From Cupriavidus basilensis (GTDB lineage: Bacteria; Pseudomonadota; Gammaproteobacteria; Burkholderiales; Burkholderiaceae): DNA of 64,000 nt. A program made the translations under genes and the position numbers. The notes under the pieces are model-generated. The model saw only the letters and a list, made by a program, of their open reading frames with translations, had not been told where the DNA came from and searched no databases. This document shows, one piece after another, positions 1-8,577 of the stretch. The DNA is taken from assembly GCF_000876015.1 (NCBI RefSeq), contig NZ_BBQM01000015.1, positions 476,966-540,965 of the forward strand, given 5' to 3'. Positions within the stretch are counted from its first letter, which is position 1; each line of letters begins with the position of its first letter.

Positions 1-1147
1 GCCTGGCCAGGATGTCCTCGATGGTTCGCACCGGATTGAGCGCGGTGTCGGCCATCTGGAACACGATCTGGATGCGCCGCAGTTCCTCTCGGCTGCGCCC
101 CGCCAGCGTCGGCTTCAACGCCGCGCCGTCGAACACGATGCTGCCCCCGCACGGCGGCACCAGGCCCGCGATGGCGCGCGCGAGCGTGGTCTTGCCGGAA
201 CCGGACTCGCCGATCACGCCGATCGCCTGGCCCCGGTACAGCGTCAGGTCAACTCCTTCCAGGATCCGCACAGCAGGCTGTCCGGCCGAATCGACGGGGC
301 CGTAGCCGGCCGACAGATTGCGCACTTCGAGCAGCGGCGGCTGCGCCTGCGCCGCGGCCGCCGTTCCCTGGCGCCGCGCCGGGCGCGCCGCGGCAAGCAG
401 GCTGCGCGTGTATTCGTCGGCCGGCCGGAACAGGATCTGGTCGGTCTCGCCCGCCTCGCGCATCTTGCCGTCGCGCAGCACCACGATCTGGTCGGCCACC
501 TGCGCCACCACCGCAAGGTCGTGGCTGACATACACCGCGGTTGTCTTGCGATCGCGCACCGCGCGCCGGAAGGCGCGCAGCACCTCGACCTGCGTCGTCA
601 CGTCAAGCGCCGTGGTCGGCTCGTCGAGGATGACCAGGTCGGGGTCGGTGATCAGCGCCATCGCCGCCATCAGCCGCTGCAACTGGCCGCCGGATACCTG
701 GTGCGGATAGCGCTCGCCGATCGAATCCGGATTCGGCAGCGCCAGCTCGCGGAACAGTGCCACCGCTTTCTGCTCGGCCGCGCGCCGGTCCAGCAAACCG
801 TGAATCAGCGCGGGCTCCACCACCTGGTCCATGATGGTGCGCGACGGATTGAACGACGCCGCCGCGCTCTGCGCGATATAGGTGATGGAGCGGCCGCGCA
901 GGCGTCGCCGCTCGTTGGGCGAAAGCCCCAGCACGTCGTGCTGGCCTACCTGGATGCTGCCCGCGGAAATCTCGCAGCCATGCCGCGCGTAGCCCATCAG
1001 CGCGAGCGCCGTGGTGGTCTTGCCCGAGCCGGATTCGCCGATCAGCGCCAGCACCTTGCCCGCCTCGATCTCGAAGCTGACGCCGTCGACCAGCGTGGCC
1101 TGGCCCGCGGTGATGCGCAGGTCGGTAACCTTGACGGAAGTCCCCAT
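1..1147 (-). CDS. Dpp/Opp-type ABC transporter, double ATP-binding protein (partial)
   Basis: Energises uptake of a peptide- or opine-like substrate by hydrolysing ATP on the cytoplasmic side of the two permeases encoded upstream. The reading frame stays open to the window edge, so its 3' end is missing; about 382 codons are visible. It carries two ATPase domains in one chain: a first Walker A (GESGSGKTT, about residues 38-46), signature VSGGQLQR and Walker B LVILDEPTTALD, a linker, then a second identical Walker A near residue 315. This is the DppD-DppF fusion layout also seen in GsiA and YejF. The ATG overlaps the TAA of the preceding permease gene by one base (TAATG), so translation is coupled. 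Substrate is inferred only from family. Confidence 0.9.
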   Translation of the reverse strand, partial: MGTSVKVTDLRITAGQATLVDGVSFEIEAGKVLALIGESGSGKTTTALALMGYARHGCEISAGSIQVGQHDVLGLSPNERRRLRGRSITYIAQSAAASFNPSRTIMDQVVEPALIHGLLDRRAAEQKAVALFRELALPNPDSIGERYPHQVSGGQLQRLMAAMALITDPDLVILDEPTTALDVTTQVEVLRAFRRAVRDRKTTAVYVSHDLAVVAQVADQIVVLRDGKMREAGETDQILFRPADEYTRSLLAAARPARRQGTAAAAQAQPPLLEVRNLSAGYGPVDSAGQPAVRILEGVDLTLYRGQAIGVIGESGSGKTTLARAIAGLVPPCGGSIVFDGAALKPTLAGRSREELRRIQIVFQMADTALNPVRTIEDILAR

Positions 1148-2022
1148 TATTTCGCTCCGTTGCGTGCCGAGCGGCCCGGCAGGTTGTCGATGACGAGGTT
1201 GACGGCAAGCGTCAGGCTGGCGATCGCCAGCGCGGGCGCGACCACGGCCATGCTGCCGTCGGACAGCGCGCCGATGTTTTCGCGCACGAGCGAGCCCCAG
1301 TCGGCATCGGGGGGCTGGATGCCGAGCCCGAGAAAGCTCAGGCTGGCCAGCAGCAGCACGACGTAGACAAAGCGCAGCCCCAGGTCGGCCAGCATCGGGC
1401 CGGCGATATTGGGCAGGATCTCCTGGCGCATGATGTAGCCGATGCCTTCCCCGCGCGTGCGGGCGACCGTCACGTAGTCCATCGCATTGATGTTGACCGC
1501 GAGCGAGCGCGCGATGCGGAAGGCCCCGGGGACATAGATGACCGCGGCGGTGATGGCCAGCATCCAGACCGTGGAGCCGAACGCCGCGACCATGATCAGC
1601 GCGAACATCTTGCTTGGTATCGCGGTCAGCGTGTCCAGGCCCCGGCTCAGGCAGGCGTCGACCCAGTGTCCGCTGACCGAGGCCAGGAGCGCGAGCGTGA
1701 TGCCGATGCCGCTGGCGAACAGTGTCGACACCAGTGCCACCAGCACGGTGTAGCGCGCGCCGAGAATGACACGGGCCAGCATGTCGCGGCCAAGGTAGTC
1801 GGTGCCGAGCCAGTGGGCGGCGCTGACCCGGCCGAAGATCTGGACCTCGCCCACGGGGGTGCCGTCCTGCGGGATCACGATCGGCCCGACGATGGCGGCA
1901 ATCAGCCACGCGGCAAGAATCAGCAGGCCGATCCATCCGGCCGGGCCGAGGGCAGGCAGGCCCGGGCGGCGGCGCGCCCCGGGCGGCGTGACTGCCGCAT
2001 GCGTGTTGGAAGTAGTAGACAT
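1147..2022 (-). CDS. Dpp/Opp-type ABC transporter permease (DppC-like)
   Basis: Inner-membrane channel subunit of the peptide-type importer, 291 aa, the usual DppC length. It has a cytoplasmic N-terminus rich in Pro/Arg, a first membrane segment near residues 31-52, then a short periplasmic part with the conserved HWLGTDYLGRD motif of DppC proteins and the BPD_transp_1 domain with about five further helices. The EAA-type loop that contacts the ATPase reads ARTRGEGIGYIMRQEILPN. It lies 21 bases downstream of the DppB-like gene and overlaps the ATPase gene by one base, so the three form one operon. Confidence 0.93.
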   Translation of the reverse strand: MSTTSNTHAAVTPPGARRRPGLPALGPAGWIGLLILAAWLIAAIVGPIVIPQDGTPVGEVQIFGRVSAAHWLGTDYLGRDMLARVILGARYTVLVALVSTLFASGIGITLALLASVSGHWVDACLSRGLDTLTAIPSKMFALIMVAAFGSTVWMLAITAAVIYVPGAFRIARSLAVNINAMDYVTVARTRGEGIGYIMRQEILPNIAGPMLADLGLRFVYVVLLLASLSFLGLGIQPPDADWGSLVRENIGALSDGSMAVVAPALAIASLTLAVNLVIDNLPGRSARNGAK

Positions 2023-2043
2023 GACAACGGCTCCGGCAGGGTG

Positions 2044-3000
2044 TCAGCGGTGACGCAGACGCGGGTTGGCGACGATGCCGCAGACATCGGCCAGCGTGAC
2101 GAGGACCAGGTAGGCCGCGCAGAAGATCATGGCGCAGACCTGCACGACGGGCATGTCGCGTTGCGCGACGCTGTCGACCATCAGCTTGGCGATGCCCGGA
2201 TAGTTGAAGATCGTCTCGACGATGATCACGCCGCCAAGCAGGTATGACAGGCTGAGCGCCACGGCGTTGGCAATCGGGCCGACCGCATTGGGCAAGGCGT
2301 GGAACAGCACCATCCTCGTGGCGGAGGCGCCCTTGAGCTGGACCATCTCGACGTACGGGGCCTTGAGCTGGTCGATGACCGCCGCGCGCGTCATGCGCAG
2401 CATCTGGGCAACGATCACGCAGCACAGGCTCAGCACCGGCATCGCCAGCGAGCGCAGCACCTTTTCCCAGGAATCGTCGCTGCCGATATAGGCAAGCGCG
2501 GGCAGCCAGCGCAACTGCACCGCGAACAGCAGCACGGCCAGGGTGGCCACCAGGAACTCGGGAATCGAGACCACCGCGACCGAACCCAGGCTCACGGCGC
2601 GATCGAACCAGGTGCCGCGATAGACGGCGGCGAGAATGCCGAGGGTCAGCGCGACCGGCACCGAGATCAGCGCGGTCAGGCCGGCAAGCAGCAGCGAAAG
2701 CGGCAGGCGGCTGCCGATCGTCTCGCTGACCGGCATGTGCGTGACCAGCGATTCGCCGGCGTCGCCCCTGACGAGATTGCCGAGCCAGTGCGCGTAGCGC
2801 TGCGGTGCCGGCACGTCGAGTCCCATCTGGGCGCGCAGGGCAGCCAGGGCTTCCGGTGTGGCGTCCTGTCCGAGTTGTTCCTGCGCGGCGTCGCCGGGCA
2901 GCACGGCGGTGATCGCGAAGACGATCGCCGAAACCGCCAGCAGGGAGACCAGGGCGAGCCCGATCCGGCGCGCCAGCAGGCGCAAGATGAAGAGGTTCAC
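2044..3000 (-). CDS. Dpp/Opp-type ABC transporter permease (DppB-like)
   Basis: Partner channel subunit of the same importer, 318 aa, typical of DppB. Visible are the N-terminal helix (RLLARRIGLALVSLLAVSAI), the DppB-type periplasmic segment with LRAQMGLD...PQRYAHWLG, and the permease domain with the EAA-like loop LKGASATRMVLFHALPNA. It is first of the intact permease-ATPase genes and follows a remnant of a binding-protein gene by 21 bases, which suggests the original order was binding protein, permease B, permease C, ATPase. Confidence 0.93.
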   Translation of the reverse strand: MNLFILRLLARRIGLALVSLLAVSAIVFAITAVLPGDAAQEQLGQDATPEALAALRAQMGLDVPAPQRYAHWLGNLVRGDAGESLVTHMPVSETIGSRLPLSLLLAGLTALISVPVALTLGILAAVYRGTWFDRAVSLGSVAVVSIPEFLVATLAVLLFAVQLRWLPALAYIGSDDSWEKVLRSLAMPVLSLCCVIVAQMLRMTRAAVIDQLKAPYVEMVQLKGASATRMVLFHALPNAVGPIANAVALSLSYLLGGVIIVETIFNYPGIAKLMVDSVAQRDMPVVQVCAMIFCAAYLVLVTLADVCGIVANPRLRHR

Positions 3001-3021
3001 GATATTTCCTCCTTCGATGGC

Positions 3022-3156
3022 TCAGGCTGCGCGCCAGGCGTGCCCGGCGAGCGAATGACCCATCGGGCCGCCCAGCGGAACCGGCGCAAGACCCATGAGA
3101 CGCTTGTTGTAGCCGGCTGGGCCGATCAGGGCATCCGGCGGTTTCGGGGCTGGCAT
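3022..3156 (-). pseudogene. Remnant of a peptide-type substrate-binding protein (start fused to tail)
   Basis: A 44-codon frame with a good ribosome binding site (AGGAG, 8 bases before the ATG). Its first 14 residues end in DALIGPA, which matches the start of the intact binding protein at 9516-11135 (EDLIGPA). Its last ~28 residues (KRLMGLAPVPLGGPMGHSLA) match that protein's C-terminus (KKLNGLSPIPLGGMMGYAFA). The roughly 500 residues between are absent. The simplest reading is an internal in-frame deletion of a family 5 binding-protein gene that once headed this operon. Its retained ribosome site may still help translation start upstream of the permease genes. A functional micropeptide is possible but not supported. 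Confidence 0.75.
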
Positions 3157-3230
3157 GGCAAAGGGCTCCTGAATGACGAAGAAAGTGGGACTGGCAAAGC
3201 TGTCATGCGGCGCGCGGCAGCGGCGTGCGT

Positions 3231-4523
3231 TCAGGACACCTTGTCTTTCAGCCTGAAATAGAGACCGACGGCGGGCAGGAACCAGGGCGGCCCCACGTGC
3301 CCCGGAATGGCCGGCCACTGCCGCGCGCGCCACGGGTTGGCGGTGGTCTCGCCCGCCATCACGCGCGCCATGCATTGCCCCATGTGCACGGACATCTGCG
3401 TGCCGTGCCCGCTGAAACCCATCGCGTAGTACAGCCCGTCGCGCTCCCCCGCATGCGGCAGGCGATCTTGCGTCATGTCGACCAGACCGCCCCAGCAGTA
3501 ATCGATGCCGACGTCGGCGAGTTGCGGAAACGCTTCCAGCATCGACGCGCGCAGAAGCCGCCCGCTCTTGGCGTCGGACTGCGGGTTCGAGCCGGCAAAG
3601 CGCGCGCGTCCGCCGAAAATCAGCCGGTCGTCCGTCGACAGGCGGAAATAGTGATGGACATTGGCGGTCGTCACGTAGGTGCGGCGCCCCGCGAGCAAGG
3701 CCTGTGCGCGTTCGCGCCCGAGCGGCTCGGTGGCCAGGATGAAGCTGCCGACCGGCACGATGCGGCGGCGGATCCAGCCGAACGTGCCATAGCCGCCATG
3801 ACGCGTCGCGCCGGTGGCCAGCAGCACCTGGTCCGCTTCGAATACGCCGCGCGGCGTGTGCAGGCGATGCCGGTGGCCGGACCCGACGCGCTGCAGGCGC
3901 TGGACGGGGGTGTCGAGATAGATGCGCGCGCCATGCCGCGCGGCGGCCTGCGCCAGGCCCAGCGCGAAGCGGCCCATGTGCATCTGGCCGCTTTTCTTGT
4001 ACAGCAGCGCGCCGTGATAGCGCTCGCTGGCGACTTCCGCACGCGTCTGCGCCGCGTCGAGCAGTTCCACATCGAGGTCGACACCGTCGCGGCGCAACAG
4101 ATCGCAGCTGCGCGCGAGCGCGTCCAGGTGGCCAGGACGGGAAGCCAGCTTGAGTTTGCCATGACGCAGGAAGTCGCAGTCGATCTGCTCGGCGTCGATC
4201 ACGTGCTTGACGGTATCGACCGCGGCGTCATAGGCGTGATACCAGTCGCGCGCCTGCTGCGCGCCCACGCGCGCCGCCAGCGTGGCGTAGTCGACCGCAA
4301 GCCCGTTGTTGACATGTCCGCCATTGCGGCCGGAAGCCTCTCCGGCCGGACGGCTGCCCGCCTCCAGTAGCACCACGCTCGCGCCGCGCCGCGCCAGCGC
4401 CAGCGCGGCGGACAGGCCGCAGAAGCCGCCGCCGACAATCGCGACGTCCACGTTCGACGTCAATGGTTCGGTGGCGCCGGCGAAGCGGGCAACGCCGTCA
4501 TTCCAGTAGCTTTCGAGTTTCAT
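3231..4523 (-). CDS. FAD-dependent amine/amino-acid oxidoreductase (DAO family)
   Basis: Probably oxidises a C-N bond of an amine or D-/N-substituted amino acid in the cytoplasm with bound FAD. At 430 aa it fits the DadA/PuuB (gamma-glutamylputrescine oxidase) group. The N-terminus has the dinucleotide fold VDVAIVGGGFCGLSAALALA followed by the acidic strand end VVLLEAG; the C-terminal part contains YYAMGFSGHGTQM, typical of the FAD-closing segment in DAO enzymes. I chose the ATG giving MKLESYWNDG because this start is usual in the family; upstream in-frame codons lie in a repeat-bearing leader. It sits 75 bases before the binding-protein remnant and transporter genes, so import and oxidation are probably linked. 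The exact substrate cannot be read from the sequence. Confidence 0.85.
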   Translation of the reverse strand: MKLESYWNDGVARFAGATEPLTSNVDVAIVGGGFCGLSAALALARRGASVVLLEAGSRPAGEASGRNGGHVNNGLAVDYATLAARVGAQQARDWYHAYDAAVDTVKHVIDAEQIDCDFLRHGKLKLASRPGHLDALARSCDLLRRDGVDLDVELLDAAQTRAEVASERYHGALLYKKSGQMHMGRFALGLAQAAARHGARIYLDTPVQRLQRVGSGHRHRLHTPRGVFEADQVLLATGATRHGGYGTFGWIRRRIVPVGSFILATEPLGRERAQALLAGRRTYVTTANVHHYFRLSTDDRLIFGGRARFAGSNPQSDAKSGRLLRASMLEAFPQLADVGIDYCWGGLVDMTQDRLPHAGERDGLYYAMGFSGHGTQMSVHMGQCMARVMAGETTANPWRARQWPAIPGHVGPPWFLPAVGLYFRLKDKVS

Positions 4524-4962
4524 ATCGATTGTGAGAACAGGGGGTGCAATACGGCAATGCGGCAGTACGGCAATACGGGTTCGCTGTCCCGCCATCGCCC
4601 GCGCAGTCCGGCGCGATGCCGGCCCGGCTTGCGTCGGCGGCGACGCGGCACTGTTGCCGCCCGCTTGTCTGGCGGCGACATGGCGAAGCGCGTCAACACG
4701 GTGTCATTGAAGCATGGGCCAACGAGGACTTTGTAGGATATTGGCCTTCGCGACAGTGGATGCTGTGGTTTCGCGGGGTCTGTTTGGCATGGTGTGCCAG
4801 GTGCCCGGCGCGAGTGCATCTGCACCAAAAAAATCGAGGGATTACCCTAGGCCGTGGCACCGGTTCAGTGCGCTCGGGAAACAGCAAGTTTTTCCTATCC
4901 CGGGTCCCGCCGTTCATCGCATCATTGGCGCTCACTCATCTTTCGGCGAGGCCGGCGCACTC
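4524..4962. other. Divergent intergenic region, FAD oxidoreductase / GNAT
   Basis: About 440 bases between divergently transcribed genes, so it should hold promoters for both. Apart from the octamer repeat at its left edge and an A-run at about 4828-4834, I see no gene, hairpin or recognisable operator. Confidence 0.6.
4546..4577. repeat. Four tandem copies of an octamer (GCAATACG)
   Basis: Units read GCAATACG, GCAATGCG, GCAGTACG, GCAATACG with no gaps. The array begins 23 bases before the start codon of the FAD oxidoreductase, in its untranslated leader or promoter. No good Shine-Dalgarno is seen in the 20 bases before that ATG. Confidence 0.8.
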
Positions 4963-5841
4963 ATGGATCCCGCACCGCTCACACTCATGTCGGACGACAA
5001 GCCCGTGCATCTGCGCAACATGGTCGCGGCTGACCTGGCCGCTGCCCTGTCGCTGTCGGAACACTTGCGCTGGCCTTACCGCGCGAGCGACTGGGAAACG
5101 CTGTTCGCCCTTGGCGAAGGCCGTATCGCGCAGCTTGGCGACACCATCGCCGGCATTGGCCTGCGCTGGCTGTGGGAGCCGCGCGGCGCGTCGGTCGGGC
5201 TGGTCAGCGTGGCGCCCGCATCGCGGGGCCGGGGCATCGGGCGGCGGCTGATGGAAACGCTGACCGCGGGAGCCGGCAATGGCCCCATGCTGCTGCACGC
5301 GCCCACGGACAGCGAAGCGTTCTGCCGGCGGCTCGGCTTCACGCTGGGCGGCTACGTGCACCCTTACGAAGGCAAGGCCATCCAGGCGCCGCTGATGGCG
5401 CTGCCGCGGGGCTGCCGGCTCCGCCCGGCCGGACACAAGGATCTTCCACGCATTGCCGCCATGGACCACGCGGCCAGCGGCGCCGGGCGCCGTCGCCTGA
5501 TCGAGGCGTGGCTGGCCCACGCCGTGGGCGCGGTAGTGCTGGATCATGCCGACGGCCCGCTCGGCTTCGCCATACTGCGGCGCTTCGGCAGGGGCGCGAT
5601 GATCGGCCCGGTGGTCGCGCCCGGCGCCGGTCCGGCCAAGGCGATGATCGCGCATCTGGCCGGCCTGGCCGGCGGGCGCTTCCTGCGCATCGACGCCGTG
5701 GCGGACCCGGAGATCGAAGCATGGCTGCGCGACCTCGGGCTGGTGCATGCGGGCGGCATGCGCGCGATGAAGAAAGGCGCGTTCGCGCCGGCTTCGCCGG
5801 ATTTCACCACCTTTGCCCTGGCCGACCTGGCCACCGGTTGA
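4963..5841 (+). CDS. GNAT-family N-acetyltransferase
   Basis: Likely transfers an acetyl group from acetyl-CoA to an amine; the acceptor is unknown. At 292 aa it is about twice a single GNAT domain. The N-terminal half has the acetyl-CoA-binding motif A, VAPASRGRGIGRRLME (about residues 83-98), followed by FCRRLGFTLGGY, the usual C-terminal GNAT strand. The second half (from about residue 150) looks like a second, degenerate GNAT fold, as in YitI-like two-domain proteins. The ATG at 4963 was preferred over the one at 4987 because a weak GGCGAGG lies 13 bases upstream. It is read divergently from the FAD oxidoreductase and followed 46 bases later by a hydroxy-acid dehydrogenase. Confidence 0.82.
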   Translation: MDPAPLTLMSDDKPVHLRNMVAADLAAALSLSEHLRWPYRASDWETLFALGEGRIAQLGDTIAGIGLRWLWEPRGASVGLVSVAPASRGRGIGRRLMETLTAGAGNGPMLLHAPTDSEAFCRRLGFTLGGYVHPYEGKAIQAPLMALPRGCRLRPAGHKDLPRIAAMDHAASGAGRRRLIEAWLAHAVGAVVLDHADGPLGFAILRRFGRGAMIGPVVAPGAGPAKAMIAHLAGLAGGRFLRIDAVADPEIEAWLRDLGLVHAGGMRAMKKGAFAPASPDFTTFALADLATG

Positions 5842-5887
5842 GCAGGGCATCGGATCAGACACACAAACACACGACCCGGACCGACAG

Positions 5888-6826
5888 ATGGATCAGAAGG
5901 CAACGTTTCTCTACAAGGCCGACCCCGAGCGCGGCAGGATCTGGGCGCAAGTGTTCGCGCAGGCAGCACCTGGGATCGACTTTCGCCTGTGGCCCGACAT
6001 CGGCGATCCCGCGCAGGTGGCCTATCTGGCGGCCTGGGAGCCGCCGGACGGCATCGCGCAGCGCTTCCCCAACCTGCGCGTGCTGTTCTCCACCGGCGCA
6101 GGCATCGATCAGTTCGACCTGGACGCCTTGCCTGCCGAGGTGCCGCTGGTACGCATGGTCGAACCCGGCATCATCGACGGCATGATCGAATATGTCGTGT
6201 TCTCGGTGCTCGCGCTGCACCGCGACATGCCCGCCTATCGCCGCCAGCAGGTGTGCGAGCAATGGCGGCCGATCCAGGTACGCACTGCCGCCTCCCGGCG
6301 CGTGGGCGTGCTCGGGCTGGGATCGCTGGGGCAAGCGGCGCTGGCGCGCCTGAAACTGTTCGGCTTCGACTGCGCGGGCTGGGCCCGGTCGCCGCGCGCC
6401 GTCGACGGCGCGCGCACGTTCAGCGGCGCGGATGGCCTGGCTGCCTTTCTTGGCCGCACCGACATCCTGGTCTGCCTGCTGCCGCTGACCGACGAAACAC
6501 GCGGCATGCTGTGCGCGCGCCTGTTCGATGCGCTGCCGCGCGGCGCCAGCCTCGTGCATGTCGGCCGCGGCCAGCACCTGCGCGACGCCGACCTGCTGGC
6601 CGCACTGGATGCGGGGCAGATCGGCGAGGCCATTCTCGACGTCACCGACCCCGAGCCGCTGGCGGCCGGCCATGCGCTGTGGCGTCATCCGCGGGTATGG
6701 CTGACGCCCCACATTGCCAGCATGACCCAGCCCGAGACCGCGGCGCGGGTCGTGCTGGACAATCTGCGCCGCCACCGGGACGGCGAACCGCTGGTCGGGC
6801 TGGTGGACCGCGGCAAGGGATACTGA
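5888..6826 (+). CDS. D-2-hydroxyacid dehydrogenase, GhrA-like (glyoxylate/hydroxypyruvate reductase)
   Basis: Reduces a 2-oxoacid such as glyoxylate or hydroxypyruvate with NAD(P)H in the cytoplasm. It is 312 aa, as in GhrA. The cofactor-binding motif is VGVLGLGSLGQAAL; the catalytic arginine lies in HVGRGQHL, the glutamate in DVTDPEPL and the histidine in TPHIAS. ATG at 5888 gives MDQKATFLYKAD, a normal start for this group; upstream codons are in spacer DNA. Next to an amine oxidase-like enzyme and an Lrp regulator it may reduce the oxoacid that deamination produces; that link is inference. Confidence 0.88.
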   Translation: MDQKATFLYKADPERGRIWAQVFAQAAPGIDFRLWPDIGDPAQVAYLAAWEPPDGIAQRFPNLRVLFSTGAGIDQFDLDALPAEVPLVRMVEPGIIDGMIEYVVFSVLALHRDMPAYRRQQVCEQWRPIQVRTAASRRVGVLGLGSLGQAALARLKLFGFDCAGWARSPRAVDGARTFSGADGLAAFLGRTDILVCLLPLTDETRGMLCARLFDALPRGASLVHVGRGQHLRDADLLAALDAGQIGEAILDVTDPEPLAAGHALWRHPRVWLTPHIASMTQPETAARVVLDNLRRHRDGEPLVGLVDRGKGY

Positions 6827-6829
6827 GCC

Positions 6830-6868
6830 GCGCCAGATCAGCGCCAGATCAGCGCCAGATCAGCGCCA
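6830..6868. repeat. 11-bp tandem repeat (GCGCCAGATCA), about 3.5 copies
   Basis: Three perfect copies of GCGCCAGATCA and a fourth partial copy (GCGCCA) follow immediately after the stop of the dehydrogenase gene and about 100 bases before the Lrp gene. The 11-base period is about one helical turn. Confidence 0.85.
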
Positions 6869-6971
6869 AATGCCAGACTGCCGCGCGGGTTGCCGGAGGC
6901 GGGTCCGCACCAATTGCACAGGTGCCCGGCAGCGTGGAAAATACCGCGTGACTCACAAGCGACAAAGGACC

Positions 6972-7466
6972 ATGTCCGTGGCCGTCAAACTCGACCGATT
7001 GGATCTTCGCATCCTGGCGCACCTGCAGAAGAACGGGCGCATGACCAACGTGGACCTTGCCGACGCCGTCGGGCTGTCGGCCAGCCCTTGCCTGCTGCGC
7101 GTCAAGCGGCTCGAACAGGCGGGCTACATCACCGGATACGGCGCGCGGATCTGCATGGACAAGCTCGGCGACGTCCTGACGGTGTTCACCGAGATTACGC
7201 TGGAAGACCATCACCGCGAAGACTTCGTGCGCTTCGAGAAGGCCGTGGCGGACGTGGACGAGATCGTCGAATGCCATCTGGTCAGCGGTGGCTACGACTA
7301 CCTGCTCAAGTTCATCACGCGTGGCGTCAACCACTACCAGGAACTGATGGAGAGCCTGCTCGACCGCAAGATCGGCATCGAGAAGTACTTCAGCTTCATC
7401 GTCATCAAGTCGCCGTTCATCAAGACGCACTATCCGATCGAGCGGCTGTTTACATCGGAGGGCTAG
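6972..7466 (+). CDS. Lrp/AsnC-family transcriptional regulator
   Basis: DNA-binding regulator of amino-acid metabolism, 164 aa, the standard Lrp length. The N-terminal winged helix-turn-helix starts LDRLDLRILAHLQKNGRMT and includes the recognition region VGLSASPCLLRVKRLEQAG; the C-terminal RAM/AsnC ligand domain contains VECHLVSGGYDYLLK. The ATG at 6972 places MSVAVKLDRLD directly before the HTH, as in relatives. It follows the hydroxy-acid dehydrogenase on the same strand with the 11-bp repeat between. It probably controls the surrounding amine/amino-acid genes. Confidence 0.92.
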   Translation: MSVAVKLDRLDLRILAHLQKNGRMTNVDLADAVGLSASPCLLRVKRLEQAGYITGYGARICMDKLGDVLTVFTEITLEDHHREDFVRFEKAVADVDEIVECHLVSGGYDYLLKFITRGVNHYQELMESLLDRKIGIEKYFSFIVIKSPFIKTHYPIERLFTSEG

Positions 7467-7582
7467 CGTCGGCCGACGACGCCAGCCATGCGCCCGGGCC
7501 CGCGGACGGTTGCGCCCCCCGGGGCCGGAGGCGCCGTTCGGCAATCAGGACGTTGAAGTCTTTCGGACGCATCGCCCGGCTC

Positions 7583-8086
7583 TCACGGGACGCTGGGGAA
7601 GGATTCGGCACCGAGGGACGACGGCTTGCGCCGGCCGGTGTCCTGGCCGGTGAGCTGGAATTCGCTGGGCGTCATGCCACACGCGCTTTTCATGCAGCGG
7701 CAGAGATGGCTTTGGTCATAGAACCCGCACTCGTGCGCGGCCAACGACGGGGAGAGCCCCTGCCGGAGCAGGGCCTGCGCATGGCGGATCCGCTTCAGGC
7801 TGATATACCGGTGCGGCGTCATGCCGACCGTCTGCCTGAAGACCGTCACGAAGCGGCCCACGCTCAGCCCCACGACCGCGGCCAGCTTGCGCAACGGCAG
7901 CGGCTCGCCCAGATGCTGGTGGATATAGGCCAGCACCATGCCCAGGCGCGGATGCTGCGTGCTGGCCGCAACGGCGCTTGCCGGCCGGGCTCGCGAAGAG
8001 TGGGTGGATGCGGCGATCGGGCTCATGCTGGCTAGCATAGTGGCGATGCCGACGCGCATGCCGCTGTTTTGACCGAGCTGCGCCAT
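7583..8086 (-). CDS. AraC-family regulator (HTH domain only)
   Basis: Transcription factor of about 167 aa, shorter than the 270-330 aa of most AraC proteins because it lacks a full ligand domain. Residues ~45-145 hold the two helix-turn-helix motifs: LRKLAAVVGLSVGRFVTVFRQ and LAAHECGFYDQSHLCRCMK, with the family ending GMTPSEFQ. The N-terminal ~40 residues are Ala/Ser-rich and not recognisable. The start is uncertain: ATG codons at 8086, 8059 and 8026 all lack a clear ribosome site. Its neighbours on the same strand are a cupin and a HAD gene. It may regulate them; the absence of a sensor domain suggests constitutive binding or an outside effector. Confidence 0.83.
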   Translation of the reverse strand: MAQLGQNSGMRVGIATMLASMSPIAASTHSSRARPASAVAASTQHPRLGMVLAYIHQHLGEPLPLRKLAAVVGLSVGRFVTVFRQTVGMTPHRYISLKRIRHAQALLRQGLSPSLAAHECGFYDQSHLCRCMKSACGMTPSEFQLTGQDTGRRKPSSLGAESFPSVP

Positions 8087-8167
8087 AGCGAATTGCAAAC
8101 TGGCGGGGCTGGAACGCAGATTCTGCGGGACCGGGCCTGGCCGCGGTCCGCATCCTTGGCTGGCGCC

Positions 8168-8518
8168 TTACTTCAGGATTACAAACACCTTGCGCAGCGG
8201 CTCATGGATTTCCCACTTGCCGGTCGTGTTGGCGGGAAAGAACAGCGTGTCGCCCGCCTTGATGCGCAACGGCTCGCCGCCGCTTGGCGTGAACACGCAG
8301 GAGCCGGCCAGGATATGCATGACCTCGGCCTCCGGCACCTGCCGTTCATAGGAGCCGGGCGTGCATTCCCACAGGCCGGTCCGGTTGTCGCCCGCGCCTT
8401 CCAGGGCGACCCGCAGGCTGCTGGTGCGGCACGGAGGCTGGCTCAGCGGTCGTCCGACCGGGCCGTCGTCGACCAGGTCGTTGCAGTGCACGGAGTTCGG
8501 GATGATGGTGATGGGCAT
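8168..8518 (-). CDS. Small cupin-domain protein
   Basis: Single-domain beta-barrel protein of 116 aa of the cupin_3 (DUF861, EutQ/ureidoglycolate hydrolase-like) group. The motifs are ECTPGSYERQVPEAEVMHILAGSC (GX5 type motif 1 with Glu and His) and GDTLFFPANTTGKWEIHEPLRKVFVI (motif 2). Such proteins are found beside amine and glycine-type oxidation genes and may bind a metal or small substrate; no reaction can be assigned. It lies between the AraC gene and the palindromic repeat that separates it from the HAD gene. Confidence 0.8.
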   Translation of the reverse strand: MPITIIPNSVHCNDLVDDGPVGRPLSQPPCRTSSLRVALEGAGDNRTGLWECTPGSYERQVPEAEVMHILAGSCVFTPSGGEPLRIKAGDTLFFPANTTGKWEIHEPLRKVFVILK

Positions 8519-8577
8519 GATGAGGCAAGCGCTGAGGCCGCCCGTCTTGACGGCGCGGCCGGGGAGTTGAGAGGACC

